Below are positions 25,763 to 34,905 of a DNA stretch of 64,000 bases, one piece after another. The position numbers and the translations under genes were made by a program. Origin of the DNA: Neobacillus cucumis (GTDB taxonomy: Bacteria; Bacillota; Bacilli; Bacillales_B; DSM-18226); assembly GCF_016107705.1 (NCBI RefSeq), contig NZ_JAEHGC010000011.1, positions 1 through 64,000 of the forward strand. The letters run 5' to 3'. How positions within the stretch are numbered: position 1 is the stretch's first letter; every line of letters begins with the position of its first letter. The notes under the pieces were generated by a model. It did not search any database, was not told the origin of the DNA, and worked only from the letters and a program-made list of their open reading frames with translations.

Positions 25763-26717
25763 ATAGATTTTTTACGTTGCCTCGATGAGATGGCATCTTC
25801 TTCAGCCTAGACTGGTGAAAGAATTCTTCCAGTGCCCCTGACCCAAATAAAACCCCGAATAAGATAAAGAGGAAACCGAGGATTTGCGGGGAGGATATTG
25901 TTTCACCAAGGAACAGTACGGCACCAACTAAGGCGAAGAAGGGATTCAAATTGATAAAAATGGCCGACTCCGTCACACCCACTTTTCCAATCGCACTGTT
26001 GTAAATCATATGTCCAATCGCGGTCGCAATGACAGCGGAAGCGAGAAAAACCATCCAGACCGCCAAAGAACTATGCGGAATTTCCTTTAATCCACCGGGT
26101 TCAACAAATAAACTTATAAAAAATAAGACGATGCTGCCAAATAGAAGCATATAGCCCGTCATCAAGCGCGGGTCCAGCGTATCGGAGATTTTTTTTATCA
26201 GAACAAAACTATACGATTGAGTAAAGATTGATAAAAAGACGAACAAATCCCCATTTGAAATTCCCCCTAGGGATAAACCGCCATTTCCTGATGCCACGAT
26301 AAAGGTAACACCCGCAAACCCCAAAATGATGCCCACAACCTTAGGGACTGTCACCCTGCTTTTTAAAAATAGAAAGGCCACAATGGTCGATAGCAGTGGT
26401 CCAAGTCCTAGAATAAGCCCACCGTTAGAGGCGGTGGTTTTCGCTAATCCCATCGATAAAAAGAAATGATGGCATACGACATTAAAAAAACCGGCAGCAA
26501 GAATATAACGTAATTCTTTTTTGTTCGGTAGTCTAACCATTTTAAAAAAAGAAAGGATTAGAAAGACACTGATCGCGGCGGTAAAAACCCTTATGGATGT
26601 AATGGTCAGTGTAGGAAAGGTAGTGACAAGGATTTTTGTTGCGATGACATTAAACCCCCAGGCGGCCATCACAAAAACTAAGAGTAAATAAATTTTATAT
26701 TTTTGCGCCTTTTGCAT
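25761..26717 (-). CDS. EamA/DMT-superfamily transporter
   Basis: A 318-residue protein with two five-helix EamA repeats (residues ~8-145 and ~155-290). It starts YLLLVFVMAAWGFNVIATKI, the AWG motif being typical, and has GLILGLGPLLSTIVAFLFLK and FINLNPFFALVGAVLFLGE, the paired motifs of the two repeats. Substrate unknown. A ribosome site AGGAAAGAAGTGG precedes the ATG. Single gene with its own terminator. Confidence 0.87.
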   Translation of the reverse strand: MQKAQKYKIYLLLVFVMAAWGFNVIATKILVTTFPTLTITSIRVFTAAISVFLILSFFKMVRLPNKKELRYILAAGFFNVVCHHFFLSMGLAKTTASNGGLILGLGPLLSTIVAFLFLKSRVTVPKVVGIILGFAGVTFIVASGNGGLSLGGISNGDLFVFLSIFTQSYSFVLIKKISDTLDPRLMTGYMLLFGSIVLFFISLFVEPGGLKEIPHSSLAVWMVFLASAVIATAIGHMIYNSAIGKVGVTESAIFINLNPFFALVGAVLFLGETISSPQILGFLFILFGVLFGSGALEEFFHQSRLKKMPSHRGNVKNL

Positions 26718-27328
26718 AATACCACTTCTTTCCTTTTTGCTTTATCGAACATTATACAACAATGCCAGGCTGTTTTGGGGGTGTTTTTTTCGATTGTCGA
26801 AACAAAACATGGGTTCTGCTGGCTTTTTGGACCATGAGAACCGCCTTGAGGGTCTACGGTTCGGATTTGAGGGGTGGGAAGGTTTATGTTTCGGTGACTA
26901 GCAATGGAACGACGAACATTTTTTAGGATATCGACACTTTTTCACTGGATATCAACACTTTTTAGCGTTATATCAACAAAAATTTGAGTGATATCAACAC
27001 TTTTTGGCAGGATATCAACAAAAATTGGGGTTTTATCGACAATTTTTAAATCCCCTTGGGTTCAGTTTCGAATAGCTTATGATTCATTGTGGGATATTGG
27101 TGTAATTTGGGTGAGTTGGTAATTTTGGAAAAAAGTGCGCAGATTGAGAACAATTTATTGATTTTTAATCGTTTAGTTATATAATTGCTAATGTGAATAC
27201 GCGTAACGCGAGTATGTTGACAATTCTTTTTTGATGGAGAAGTTACTTTAGGATTGTCATGCCCGATTACATATAATTGAGCATCTGCCTAAAACAATGT
27301 GCAATATTGAATAATAAATGGAGTTGAA
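26718..27328. other. Intergenic region with a 21-bp array
   Basis: 26830-26860 holds ATGAGAACCG repeat scraps. 26925-27047 is a 21-bp array (separate entry). 27195-27215 shows ACGCGTAACGCG, an imperfect dyad; a TTGACA lies at 27218-27223 but no good -10 follows at standard spacing. The FAH gene promoter is probably near there. Confidence 0.4.
26925..27047 (-). repeat. Second 21-bp tandem repeat array
   Basis: About five units of ATATC(A/G)ACA(C/A) type at 21-base spacing. The end GTTTTATCGACAATTTTT and the following AAATCCCCTTGG match the array at 15231-15370, including sequence beyond the repeats (TATGATTCATT), so the whole block was duplicated. Confidence 0.8.
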
Positions 27329-28132
27329 ATGGTAATGAAGGTTCTACAAAAAACACAAACCATCGTTCGTTATGAGAATCATAATGGTAGCGTATATTAC
27401 GGGATGGTTGAGGATGATGAAATTTTACAATTGTCCAGTAATTTCGCTGAAATTGCGAACAATGAACTGAAATATGATGGTGTAAAGGTTAAATTTAGTG
27501 ATGTGAAAATTTTGGAGCCTGTAGCTCCATCAAAAGTGATTAATTTTGGCTGGACCTATGCTGGACACGCTAAAGAAACTGGCGGGGAGGCCAATCGCAA
27601 AGAACCCTTTTTGTTCTTAAAACCGGCATCTTCCTTAATTCCAAATGAAGGGGATATCATTCTTCCGTCGAGTGATTTAACCCAGCAGGTGGAATTGGAG
27701 GGGGAAGTGGCCCTTGTCATTGGGAAACGCGGCAAAAATATTAAAGTAGAAGAGGCAATGGATTATGTTTTTGGCTGTACAATCTTTAATGATGTAACGG
27801 CAAGGGATCTTACCAAAAAGGATCCCCAGTTTACACGCGCAAAAGGTTTTGATACTTTTGGTCCACTGGGTCCGTGGATTGTGACAGGTATTGATCCATC
27901 GAATTTACGGATCGTTACCACTTTAAACGGGGAAGTCGTACAAGATGGGAATACGAATCAGATGTCCCTTTCCATTCCATTCTTGATCAGTTGGATTTCA
28001 CAGGTTATGACACTGGAGCCAGGGGATATTTTGGCTACTGGTTCACCTTCGGGCAGTTGCCCAATGAAGTCGGGCGATGTCGTAACGGTAGAAGTAGAGA
28101 ATATTGGTAAACTACGAAATTATGTAATCTAG
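27329..28132 (+). CDS. Fumarylacetoacetate hydrolase family protein
   Basis: A 267-residue FAH-fold enzyme. Signature residues: EGEVALVIGKRGKNI with the metal-binding E..E pair, CTIFNDVTARDL, and GPLGPWIVTG; the end is EPGDILATGSPSG and VTVEVENIGKLRN. Members hydrolyse C-C bonds of 2-oxo acids or isomerise/decarboxylate catechol products. It sits alone, so the pathway is not fixed. GGAG precedes ATG 27329 by 5 bases; a second ATG is at 27335. Confidence 0.87.
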   Translation: MVMKVLQKTQTIVRYENHNGSVYYGMVEDDEILQLSSNFAEIANNELKYDGVKVKFSDVKILEPVAPSKVINFGWTYAGHAKETGGEANRKEPFLFLKPASSLIPNEGDIILPSSDLTQQVELEGEVALVIGKRGKNIKVEEAMDYVFGCTIFNDVTARDLTKKDPQFTRAKGFDTFGPLGPWIVTGIDPSNLRIVTTLNGEVVQDGNTNQMSLSIPFLISWISQVMTLEPGDILATGSPSGSCPMKSGDVVTVEVENIGKLRNYVI

Positions 28133-28151
28133 CAGCCATTAGGCTGAAGGT

Positions 28152-28185
28152 AGAGAAGTGTTCATTGCACTTCTCTTTTTTTTTA
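28152..28185 (+). terminator. Terminator of the FAH gene
   Basis: AGAGAAGTG / CACTTCTCT stem followed by nine T. The arm GAGAAGTGTT...CACTTCTC is the same stem as inside the micro-ORFs near 45090 and 49786. Confidence 0.9.
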
Positions 28186-28224
28186 TTAAAGTTGGTTTTG
28201 AGGGGAAAAAAGGGAAAAGAAAAA

Positions 28225-28275
28225 AGTAACCGCCTAGCTTCCAACCAAAGAGTTAGGTAGCTACTTTTTTCTAAA
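28225..28275 (-). terminator. Terminator of the membrane-protein gene
   Basis: On the minus strand AAAAAAGTAGCTACCTAAC and GCTAGGCGGTTACTTTTTT pair over about 15 bases with G-U pairs; T-rich tail. Confidence 0.6.
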
Positions 28276-28287
28276 CAACATTCGCTT

Positions 28288-29532
28288 TTAAAAAATGAAA
28301 GGAAAAGTAAAAGTAACGAAAGCTGCCCAAAGTCCGTAGACCGGTAAATACTTGGTAACGGCATCTTGGATGCTGGAAGGTCCGGTTTTGTTTTGTAGAA
28401 AACGCATATAGGAGACCATAATCCAAATTAGATTTGCCCAAATCAAGATGTTTACGCCTAAAACAGCAAGCCGATTGGGCGTAATCCCATAAGAAGAAAG
28501 TCTGAACACGATGGCTGACAAAGCCACACTGTCAATGATTAGTGCAAGAACAATTAAGGCAAAGTTTATATAATCTGAAATGTTCTTTTTCTCGTCTGTG
28601 TCGCTTTCGGTAATGGAAAATATGGTGACAGCTAATACACCAAGGAGTATTCCGTTGAAGGCAATCAGGAAATTGCGGTCCAAGAATGGATTTTTCCCTA
28701 CCCCAATCACCGTTATGAGATAGACCAACAATGTAGTCAGGACAAGCGGACTAAAAATTTTCGCTAGATAGGGTGTAATATTTTTAGCAAATTTAAGATT
28801 CATTGATACAAGGTATGCAGCCACAATCGCGAGAGCGGCAGCGCCAAATACAACGACATTGCTAAAATAGAAGTCTTCTATATTCAAGCCGATAAAGCGA
28901 AATAATTGCATGGTTAATGCGAATAGCAGCATTCCGCTAACTGCCATGCTGGCGTAGAGTATGCAAAATTCCAAATTAAATTTAAGATAGGCTAATCTTG
29001 TGCGGCCTTCCCCATATTCATTTCCTGTAAACGCAAGCCCCACCAATCCCCATAAGAATAGGGGAAGATGTAAATAAACAAGAATCGTACTGTCTTTATC
29101 GTTTAATGGCAGCATATTAAGATATAACCCGGAGATGAGGAACAGGGCTGCAAGGGAATAAAGTACCATTTTCTTGGGGGGATTCGTGTATACAAAATAG
29201 GCTGCAATAAATGGAAGTATACCGAAAGCAAGGTTAATGGGTGCAATTGCTTGCTGTTCGACAAAATGGAAAATGATCCTGGTGCAGATCCCGGCCAGAA
29301 TGGCTAAAAGACCCATGAAGAAGAAACCTTTCTGTAGCAAGAAAGCATTTTGTGTATTTGCCGACTCCTTGAAATGCAATCTTTCATACCAGACGGCAAG
29401 AACCTGGGACTCAGGGTTTTGTTCCCAGGCGTGTGGGAATGACTTTTTAAAAGCTTTGGGGTCTTTTCTAAATAGTCTCTCCAGCTCATGGGGGTTTGCC
29501 ATATTTTCAATAATCAAATGGTTCATTTCCAT
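28288..29532 (-). CDS. Polytopic membrane protein, DUF4153-like
   Basis: A 414-residue protein. The first ~65 residues are soluble and charged (NPHELERLFRKDPKAFKKSF), followed by about eleven membrane helices. It resembles DUF4153-type membrane proteins, but the match is by overall pattern only. AAAGGAGGG precedes the ATG. A broken second copy of its C-terminal part lies at 48883-49045, next to a minisatellite. Function unknown. Confidence 0.65.
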   Translation of the reverse strand: MEMNHLIIENMANPHELERLFRKDPKAFKKSFPHAWEQNPESQVLAVWYERLHFKESANTQNAFLLQKGFFFMGLLAILAGICTRIIFHFVEQQAIAPINLAFGILPFIAAYFVYTNPPKKMVLYSLAALFLISGLYLNMLPLNDKDSTILVYLHLPLFLWGLVGLAFTGNEYGEGRTRLAYLKFNLEFCILYASMAVSGMLLFALTMQLFRFIGLNIEDFYFSNVVVFGAAALAIVAAYLVSMNLKFAKNITPYLAKIFSPLVLTTLLVYLITVIGVGKNPFLDRNFLIAFNGILLGVLAVTIFSITESDTDEKKNISDYINFALIVLALIIDSVALSAIVFRLSSYGITPNRLAVLGVNILIWANLIWIMVSYMRFLQNKTGPSSIQDAVTKYLPVYGLWAAFVTFTFPFIF

Positions 29533-29741
29533 GGTTATCCCTCCTTTAATTATTTGTTTATTTGATTTTAAAACATTATTTATTGATTATCAATAAATTT
29601 TTATCTGTTTTCATAATATTTTTATTGTATTATTCTATAAGGATAATACCTTAATTAGTTATCAGATGGTTTTGAAATACTATCTCAAAAGGTTAAACTA
29701 TTTATGAGGTATGACATTACTCATAACGAAAGAGGGATAGG

Positions 29742-30503
29742 ATGAAACTTTCAGGGAATACAGTACTAATTACGGGCGGGGCAGCCGGAATCGGGTTTGC
29801 TTTTGCCGAAAGATTCATTAAAGCAGGCAATAAAGTCATTGTTTGTGGCAGACGCGAGGCAAAGCTCCAGGAAGCGAAGGAAAAATATCCTGAACTCATC
29901 ACACACGTTTGTGATGTCACCAAAGAATCTGATCGAATTGCATTGTTCGACTGGATTACGACCGAGTACCCAGATGTGAACGTACTTGTAAATAACGCAG
30001 GCATTCAGCAGCGCTACCATGTTCTTAAAACGGACGCGAAGGAAGATTGGAGTTATTTCAGTCAAGAAATAGCCTCGAACGTAGAGGCCCCATTCCATTT
30101 TGCTATGCTATTTGCGCCGTACTTCGCTAAAAAGGACTATGCGGCAATCCTTAATGTATCATCGGGTTTAGCCTTTACCCCGATGGCGATTGCGCCGATT
30201 TATTCCGCTACGAAAGCGGCAGTTCATTCTTTTACGATGAGCTTAAGGAGTCAGCTGGAGGATACGGCCATTGAGGTAATCGAAGTTGCGCCGCCGGCCG
30301 TTAATACCGATTTAGGCGGAGTGGGCCTCCACACCTTTGGTACACCTGTAGATGAATTTGCCGATGCAATCTTTAAAGGTCTTGAAGCAGGAAAAACCGA
30401 AATCGGTTATGCCCGTTCTGAAAATGCGATGAGGATGTCTCGAGATGAAATTGATGAGACCGTAAAGGCGATGTACGCCAATATGAAAAACACCATTCTA
30501 TAA
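29742..30503 (+). CDS. Short-chain dehydrogenase (DltE-like)
   Basis: A 253-residue SDR. NAD(P)-binding motif TGGAAGIG near residue 11, NNAG near 85, catalytic S ... YSATK around 140-155. The start MKLSGNTVLITGGAAGIG and the end with a helical tail resemble DltE of Bacillus, an SDR linked to but not needed for D-alanylation. No dlt operon is here. AGAGGGATAGG precedes the ATG. Reaction unknown. Confidence 0.85.
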   Translation: MKLSGNTVLITGGAAGIGFAFAERFIKAGNKVIVCGRREAKLQEAKEKYPELITHVCDVTKESDRIALFDWITTEYPDVNVLVNNAGIQQRYHVLKTDAKEDWSYFSQEIASNVEAPFHFAMLFAPYFAKKDYAAILNVSSGLAFTPMAIAPIYSATKAAVHSFTMSLRSQLEDTAIEVIEVAPPAVNTDLGGVGLHTFGTPVDEFADAIFKGLEAGKTEIGYARSENAMRMSRDEIDETVKAMYANMKNTIL

Positions 30504-30511
30504 TGAATAAA

Positions 30512-30720
30512 GAATGGAACATAAATTTTGCGAACCAAAAGCAGGCACACCAATGAAAAAGGTAATAAAAAGGGTCGGGAAATCATTGAAAAATAGGTTT
30601 CAACATCTAAAAGGGTGAAGGAAAATGACCTGAGCCAGGCGTCCGCCTGGCTTTTTGAATGGAAAAACGTTAGTTAGCTCAGAAAATGGATGTTTGGCAC
30701 CTATATTGGGGAAACGGGTC
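30512..30720 (+). repeat. Third copy of the ~214-bp intergenic repeat
   Basis: Starts GAATGGAACATAAATT and contains AAGCAGGCACACCAATG, GAAATCATTGAAAAATAGG, TGACCTGAGCCAGGCGTCCGCCTGGC (hairpin 30633-30650), then TTTTTGAATGG and TGTTTGGCACCTATATTGGG. It abuts the glycoamylase remnant, so it marks the deletion edge. Confidence 0.8.
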
Positions 30721-30966
30721 CCGGGGTTTTGGGGAATGTCACCTTGTGCGATTCCGGGCAGCTATACGGAATTCGGTGCTTTACCACTTGGAACAGCTGG
30801 TTACAAGGACCAAGGGATCGTCACTCCACACGCAAGTTTTCTTGCCCTTGAGTTTGAAGAGGAAGAAGCATTCCAAAATATTTTAAAACTTAAAGACTTA
30901 AATACCTACGGAAAGTATGGATTCTATGATTCTGTTAATGTAAAAACCGGAGCATCTGTTAAGTGA
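30721..30966 (+). pseudogene. Glycoamylase-domain (GH144/cyclic-glucan-type) remnant
   Basis: About 80 codons matching the glycoamylase fold: FWGMSPCAIPGSYTEFGA, IVTPHASFLALEFEEEEAF and YGKYGFYDSVNVKTG. These are the WGxS...YxxyG, V(A/T)P.AS.LAL and YGFYeaxn motifs of the PF10091 type found in GH144 endo-beta-1,2-glucanases and in cyclic beta-1,2-glucan synthases. The N-terminal portion is missing, replaced by a repeat, and the frame stops early at GASVK. It lies beside a beta-glucan utilisation locus. Confidence 0.7.
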
Positions 30967-31003
30967 AGAAACTTTCTCAATCAAGTAATCATTCTGTTAG
31001 ATC

Positions 31004-31038
31004 AGCAGCAACCGGTATGAAACGGTTGTTGCTTTTTT
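31004..31038 (+). terminator. Terminator after the glycoamylase remnant
   Basis: AGCAGCAACCG / CGGTTGTTGCT, an 11-bp stem with one G-U pair, then TTTTT. It presumably ended the lost gene. 31039-31289 holds nothing else recognised. Confidence 0.8.
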
Positions 31039-31289
31039 CATTGTATATGTATCCTTATAGCAAAAACAAATTAAAGAACCATATTTCCATCCTATGATCT
31101 TTATTATCGCTTGTAATAGATAAAGCAGTGACTCCCTCTGTATTTCCTACAATTATTGATGAGATATTTATCAAGTCTTGAAATACAATGCCTAGCTATT
31201 AGATATTCAAGGGGTTATAAAATAGGTCACTCATAAACAATTTAAATTGGTGAGGAAAGCCGTGGTTTAAACATTACCTATAAACAAGA

Positions 31290-31328
31290 AAAAGCCTGTT
31301 TCAATATGTAACTGAAACAGGTTTTCTT
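31290..31328 (-). terminator. Terminator of the sugar ABC operon
   Basis: On the minus strand AACCTGTTTCAG / TGAAACAGGCTT stem followed by TTTTCTT, just after the stop of the last permease gene. Confidence 0.85.
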
Positions 31329-31329
31329 C

Positions 31330-32154
31330 TTATTTCATTCCTGAAATGGTAAATCCCTCAATAATATGTTTTTGGAAGATGATAAAGATGATCACAATTG
31401 GTACAACCATAAAGGTTGATCCGGCCATTTGTAAAGCATAATTACCACCGTATTGACCCTTTAATAAGGATAAGCCAACGGATAGCGTATATAATTTCTC
31501 ATCGTTTGCGATAATTAATGGCCATAGGAAACTGTTCCAGCCAGCGATAAAGGTTAAAATCCCTTGTACCGCCATGATTGGCTTTGAAATCGGCAGTACC
31601 ACCTGAAAAAATACTCTCAATTCACTTGCACCATCCAGACGTGCCGCCTCTAATAATTCATCCGGGATGGTGGACATGAATTGTCTGAATAAGAAGATCC
31701 CGAATGCACCGACAAGTCCCGGCAACACGATACCAGCCATTGTATTGGTAAGGTGCATTTTATTAAGGATAAGATAAACTGGAATCATGGTTACTTGCCC
31801 AGGAATCATCATCGTAGCAAGTACCAGGTAAAAGAGTTTGTCTCTGCCTTTAAATTGATATTTTGCAAACGCATAACCTGCCATTGCGTTTAAAAATAAT
31901 CCGACAAAGGACCATAGCACAATGAAAATTGTATTTTTTAAATAAAGGCCGAAGCTCATATTTTCAAATAGGTTTTGGAAATTTTCAAATGTGAATTTTT
32001 TCGGAAACAATGTCGGGATTAAAGAACTTACTTCCCCCTCTGTTTTAAAAGACGAAAGGATCATCCAAATAAAAGGGAGTGCGACTAGGATGCCGCCAAT
32101 GGTTAAAATAATCCCGGTAATCCATTGTTGAGACCGTTCTGTTGAAGTTTTCAT
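31330..32154 (-). CDS. Carbohydrate ABC transporter permease (MalG type)
   Basis: A 274-residue permease with six helices and the EAA loop ELLEAARLDGASELRVFFQV near residue 185. With the MalF-type gene upstream it forms the channel of a sugar importer. ATG 32154 follows GAGGTG by 6 bases; the GTG at 32163 would include that site. Last gene of an operon read away from the shared operator region. No ATPase gene is present, so a housekeeping MsmX-type ATPase probably serves it. Confidence 0.9.
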   Translation of the reverse strand: MKTSTERSQQWITGIILTIGGILVALPFIWMILSSFKTEGEVSSLIPTLFPKKFTFENFQNLFENMSFGLYLKNTIFIVLWSFVGLFLNAMAGYAFAKYQFKGRDKLFYLVLATMMIPGQVTMIPVYLILNKMHLTNTMAGIVLPGLVGAFGIFLFRQFMSTIPDELLEAARLDGASELRVFFQVVLPISKPIMAVQGILTFIAGWNSFLWPLIIANDEKLYTLSVGLSLLKGQYGGNYALQMAGSTFMVVPIVIIFIIFQKHIIEGFTISGMK

Positions 32155-32164
32155 TGGCTTCACC

Positions 32165-33043
32165 TCAATAATCTACATTCTTATTTTGAAATTTAAATTG
32201 AACCAATGTAATGATGATAATGGAAATAAACAAAATGAACGAACCAGCTGCGGCATAGCCAAAATTGCTAAGTTGGAAACCGTTATGATAAATAAAGAGT
32301 GCTATTGACGTCGTGCTATCAAGCGGTCCGCCATTTGTCATGACAAATGGTTCTTCAAAAAATTGCAGCCAACCAATCATGGTGGTGACCGATACGAAGA
32401 AAATGGCATGTCGCAATAATGGGACAGTGATTTTTGTCAGCTGTTTCCATGTGTTTGCACCATCAAGCTGTGCTGCTTCATAGTACGTCTTTGGAATCCC
32501 TTGAATCGCAGCTAAAAAGATAAGCATATTCACACCGATTGCTCTCCACAATGCTAAAACAATCAATGATATTTTCGCCATTACAGGGTCCTGCAGCCAA
32601 GGCACTGGCGGCAAGTGAACAAGTTTTAATAAATAATTGAACATGCCTAATTGCGGATTATAAAGATAGCTCCATACTACCGCAACCGCTACCACGTTCG
32701 TAATGGAAGGCATATAAAAAATAACGCGGAAAGCTTTAAAGATTCGTGCCTTCCCGAAGTTGATCAGAAGGGCCACTCCCAATGAAAGGATAATCACGGA
32801 TGGAACACCGAATACTACATAAAACAACGTATTAAATATGGACTTTAAAAAAACCGGATCTTTTACCACATCTTTATAATTGTCAAAACCAATAAAGTTA
32901 ATCTTGGAATAATCAGCTAATCCGGCTATATTGATATCGGTGAAACTGATAATGAGTGCAACAAAAATTGGAACAATGGAAAATATGATTAATAAAATAA
33001 GGGTTGGAGCAATAAAAAAATATGGTGTTTTACTTTTCTTCAT
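32165..33043 (-). CDS. Carbohydrate ABC transporter permease (MalF type)
   Basis: A 292-residue permease with six helices. The EAA motif is YYEAAQLDGANTWKQLTKIT near residue 200. It pairs with the MalG-type protein encoded just downstream. ATG 33043 is chosen because AAGGGA lies 6 bases before it, and the longer frame runs into the intercistronic hairpin. The stop TGA of this gene is followed at once by the ribosome site of the next one. Confidence 0.9.
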   Translation of the reverse strand: MKKSKTPYFFIAPTLILLIIFSIVPIFVALIISFTDINIAGLADYSKINFIGFDNYKDVVKDPVFLKSIFNTLFYVVFGVPSVIILSLGVALLINFGKARIFKAFRVIFYMPSITNVVAVAVVWSYLYNPQLGMFNYLLKLVHLPPVPWLQDPVMAKISLIVLALWRAIGVNMLIFLAAIQGIPKTYYEAAQLDGANTWKQLTKITVPLLRHAIFFVSVTTMIGWLQFFEEPFVMTNGGPLDSTTSIALFIYHNGFQLSNFGYAAAGSFILFISIIIITLVQFKFQNKNVDY

Positions 33044-33094
33044 AACAGTCCCTTCCTTCACAAACCCCGATATAGGACGACGCTTAATAAAATC

Positions 33095-33132
33095 TAGCAT
33101 TCACCTATGAAAATAGGTGAATGCTATTTTTT
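33095..33132 (-). terminator. Intercistronic hairpin between binding protein and permease genes
   Basis: TAGCATTCACCTA / TAGGTGAATGCTA, a 13-bp perfect stem with a six-base loop, then GATTTTATT on the minus strand. As in many sugar ABC operons it probably lowers permease expression relative to the binding protein or protects the upstream mRNA. Confidence 0.8.
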
Positions 33133-33142
33133 AGAACTTTAC

Positions 33143-34405
33143 TTATTTTTTACTTAAAATTTGTGCTGCCTTTTGGTTAAAGTCATCCATTGTTTTTTGA
33201 ACATCTGCACCACCGCGGAAAATCTGCTCATTGCTCTTTAAGAAGGTTTGTGCAATATTTTCAAATTGAGGAATAACAGGCATTGGCTGTGAATTTTTCA
33301 TTTGTTCACCGAATACTTTAAGGTTTGGATCATTTTGTAATGCTGGATCTTCCCATGCCTTCTTATTTGCAGGCATAGCGTTTACTAGTTTTAACCATTC
33401 AAGTTGTGTTTCTGGTTTACTCATATAAGCGACAAATTTAAGTGCTGCATCTTTATGCTTTGTATATTGGAAAACGGACAAGTTCGAACCGCCAAGTGCT
33501 GAAATGTTATTTTTCTTCGCAGGAAGAACGGCTGTGGCCCATTTACCTTTTAATTCAGGAGCTTGGTCATTAATGATTTTAACCATCCATGGTCCGCTGA
33601 TGAACATTGGGACAATACCATCACCTTTAAATGCTGCAACTGCATCTAAACCGAGATCATTTTTAGGAGCAGAACCGTTTTTGAAGAAACTATCCATGTA
33701 TTTAACGGCATCAACGAATTCTTTCTGATTAAATAAAGGTTTGTTTCCTTCAATTAATTTTGAACCATTTTGACGGGCAAACATAAAGGATAAGCTTTGC
33801 TCATTCGCATCAATGCTGATTCCGTAGTTATTGCCGCCGCGTGCCTTTAGTTTTTGAGCCGCATCGCTTAACTCTTCCCACGTTTTTGGTGCATGGTCAT
33901 AACCGACTTTTTTCAATAAATCAGTACGGTAATAAAGAACGCGAGTATCAATATACCAAGGTACACCGACTACTTTATTATCATATTTTGTTGTTTGAAC
34001 GGAACCGTCAAAGAAGTTATCAGCCGCAAGTTCAGGATATTTATCTGCAGCGGATGATAGGTCCATTAATGAGCCTGCAGAAGCAAACTCTGGAATCCAT
34101 GTAGTACCCATCTGCACAACATCAGGTCCTTGTTTAGATGCTACTGCGGTTAGAAGCTTGTCGTGGGCCTTATCCCATGGAAGTGCTTGAACTTGAACAT
34201 CAATCTTTGGATTTTCTTTTTCGAATTCTTTTGCAATTTTTGGTAATGATTTTGCTTCTTCACCCATACCCCAAACAGTAATAGTCGTTTGGCCGTTTTT
34301 ACTTGAAGACGAAGAGTCTGATGATGAACATCCTGCCAAAGCACCGGAAACCACTAGCGACCCTAATAGAGCGGCTGTTGCAAATTTTTTATTTAAAAAT
34401 TTCAT
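33143..34405 (-). CDS. Sugar ABC transporter substrate-binding lipoprotein
   Basis: A 420-residue family-1 extracellular solute-binding protein. Signal peptide with lipobox LAGC (C about residue 26) followed by a serine-rich linker. Length and gene order (binding protein, two permeases, then glucosidase and phosphorylase divergent) match the sophoro-oligosaccharide-binding system of Listeria innocua, so beta-1,2-gluco-oligosaccharides are the best guess. ATG 34405 follows GGAGGA by 7 bases. Its promoter lies in the operator-rich gap. Confidence 0.85.
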   Translation of the reverse strand: MKFLNKKFATAALLGSLVVSGALAGCSSSDSSSSSKNGQTTITVWGMGEEAKSLPKIAKEFEKENPKIDVQVQALPWDKAHDKLLTAVASKQGPDVVQMGTTWIPEFASAGSLMDLSSAADKYPELAADNFFDGSVQTTKYDNKVVGVPWYIDTRVLYYRTDLLKKVGYDHAPKTWEELSDAAQKLKARGGNNYGISIDANEQSLSFMFARQNGSKLIEGNKPLFNQKEFVDAVKYMDSFFKNGSAPKNDLGLDAVAAFKGDGIVPMFISGPWMVKIINDQAPELKGKWATAVLPAKKNNISALGGSNLSVFQYTKHKDAALKFVAYMSKPETQLEWLKLVNAMPANKKAWEDPALQNDPNLKVFGEQMKNSQPMPVIPQFENIAQTFLKSNEQIFRGGADVQKTMDDFNQKAAQILSKK

Positions 34406-34585
34406 TTTAGTATCCTCCAATAATTTATCGGCTTTTAGTAATAGTATCAAATTTTTTTGCGATTTGTAGTCAAGCTTATTGTATTAAGAAATACTCAACA
34501 GAATAAGGACTGCCTGTAAAAACCTAATATTGGTATATAAAAATAGTGATATTATCCTGGTTTTTGTAGGATACCTCCTTTAATA

Positions 34586-34871
34586 GAAACGTTTCGATAA
34601 TAATGAAAAAAATATAAAGACTTCTATTGTTGAAACGTTTCGATGGAAACTAAAAAAATAAGAATATCTTAATTGCGAAACGTTTCTATAAGGCAATTAT
34701 AAGGGATGGTGTAATCGGTTTCAACTACTTTTTTTATTTTTTTCACTGGAGTTGAAAAAATCATAATATTCTTTTTAAGAAAATGATTTATTCATAGAAA
34801 CGTTTCGGTAATGTATTGACTATCATTAGTAAAGCGCTTATAATCCAATGTATTAACAATCGAAACGTTTC
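34586..34871. promoter_or_regulatory. Five LacI-type operators between divergent sugar operons
   Basis: The palindrome GAAACGTTTC occurs at 34586-34595, 34632-34641, 34677-34686, 34797-34806 and 34862-34871, each extended by AT-rich flanks such as ATAGAAACGTTTCGAT. Such sites are typical for LacI/GalR proteins; the regulator encoded at 42122 is the likely ligand-responsive repressor. The two groups flank the plus-strand promoter and the minus-strand start region. Confidence 0.85.
34816..34844 (+). promoter_or_regulatory. SigA promoter of the GH3 operon
   Basis: TTGACT (34816-34821), 17 bases, TATAAT (34839-34844). Operators flank it on both sides (34797 and 34862). The spacer holds AAAGCGCTTA, which resembles the core of a CcpA site. 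Confidence 0.85.
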
Positions 34872-34905
34872 TATAAACAAGAATCACATAAATGGAGGAT
34901 TCAAA

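Noticed and set aside
30655..30720. First 22 codons of the frame ending at 30966
   Set aside because: They lie inside the 214-bp repeat, so they are not part of the original glycoamylase gene.
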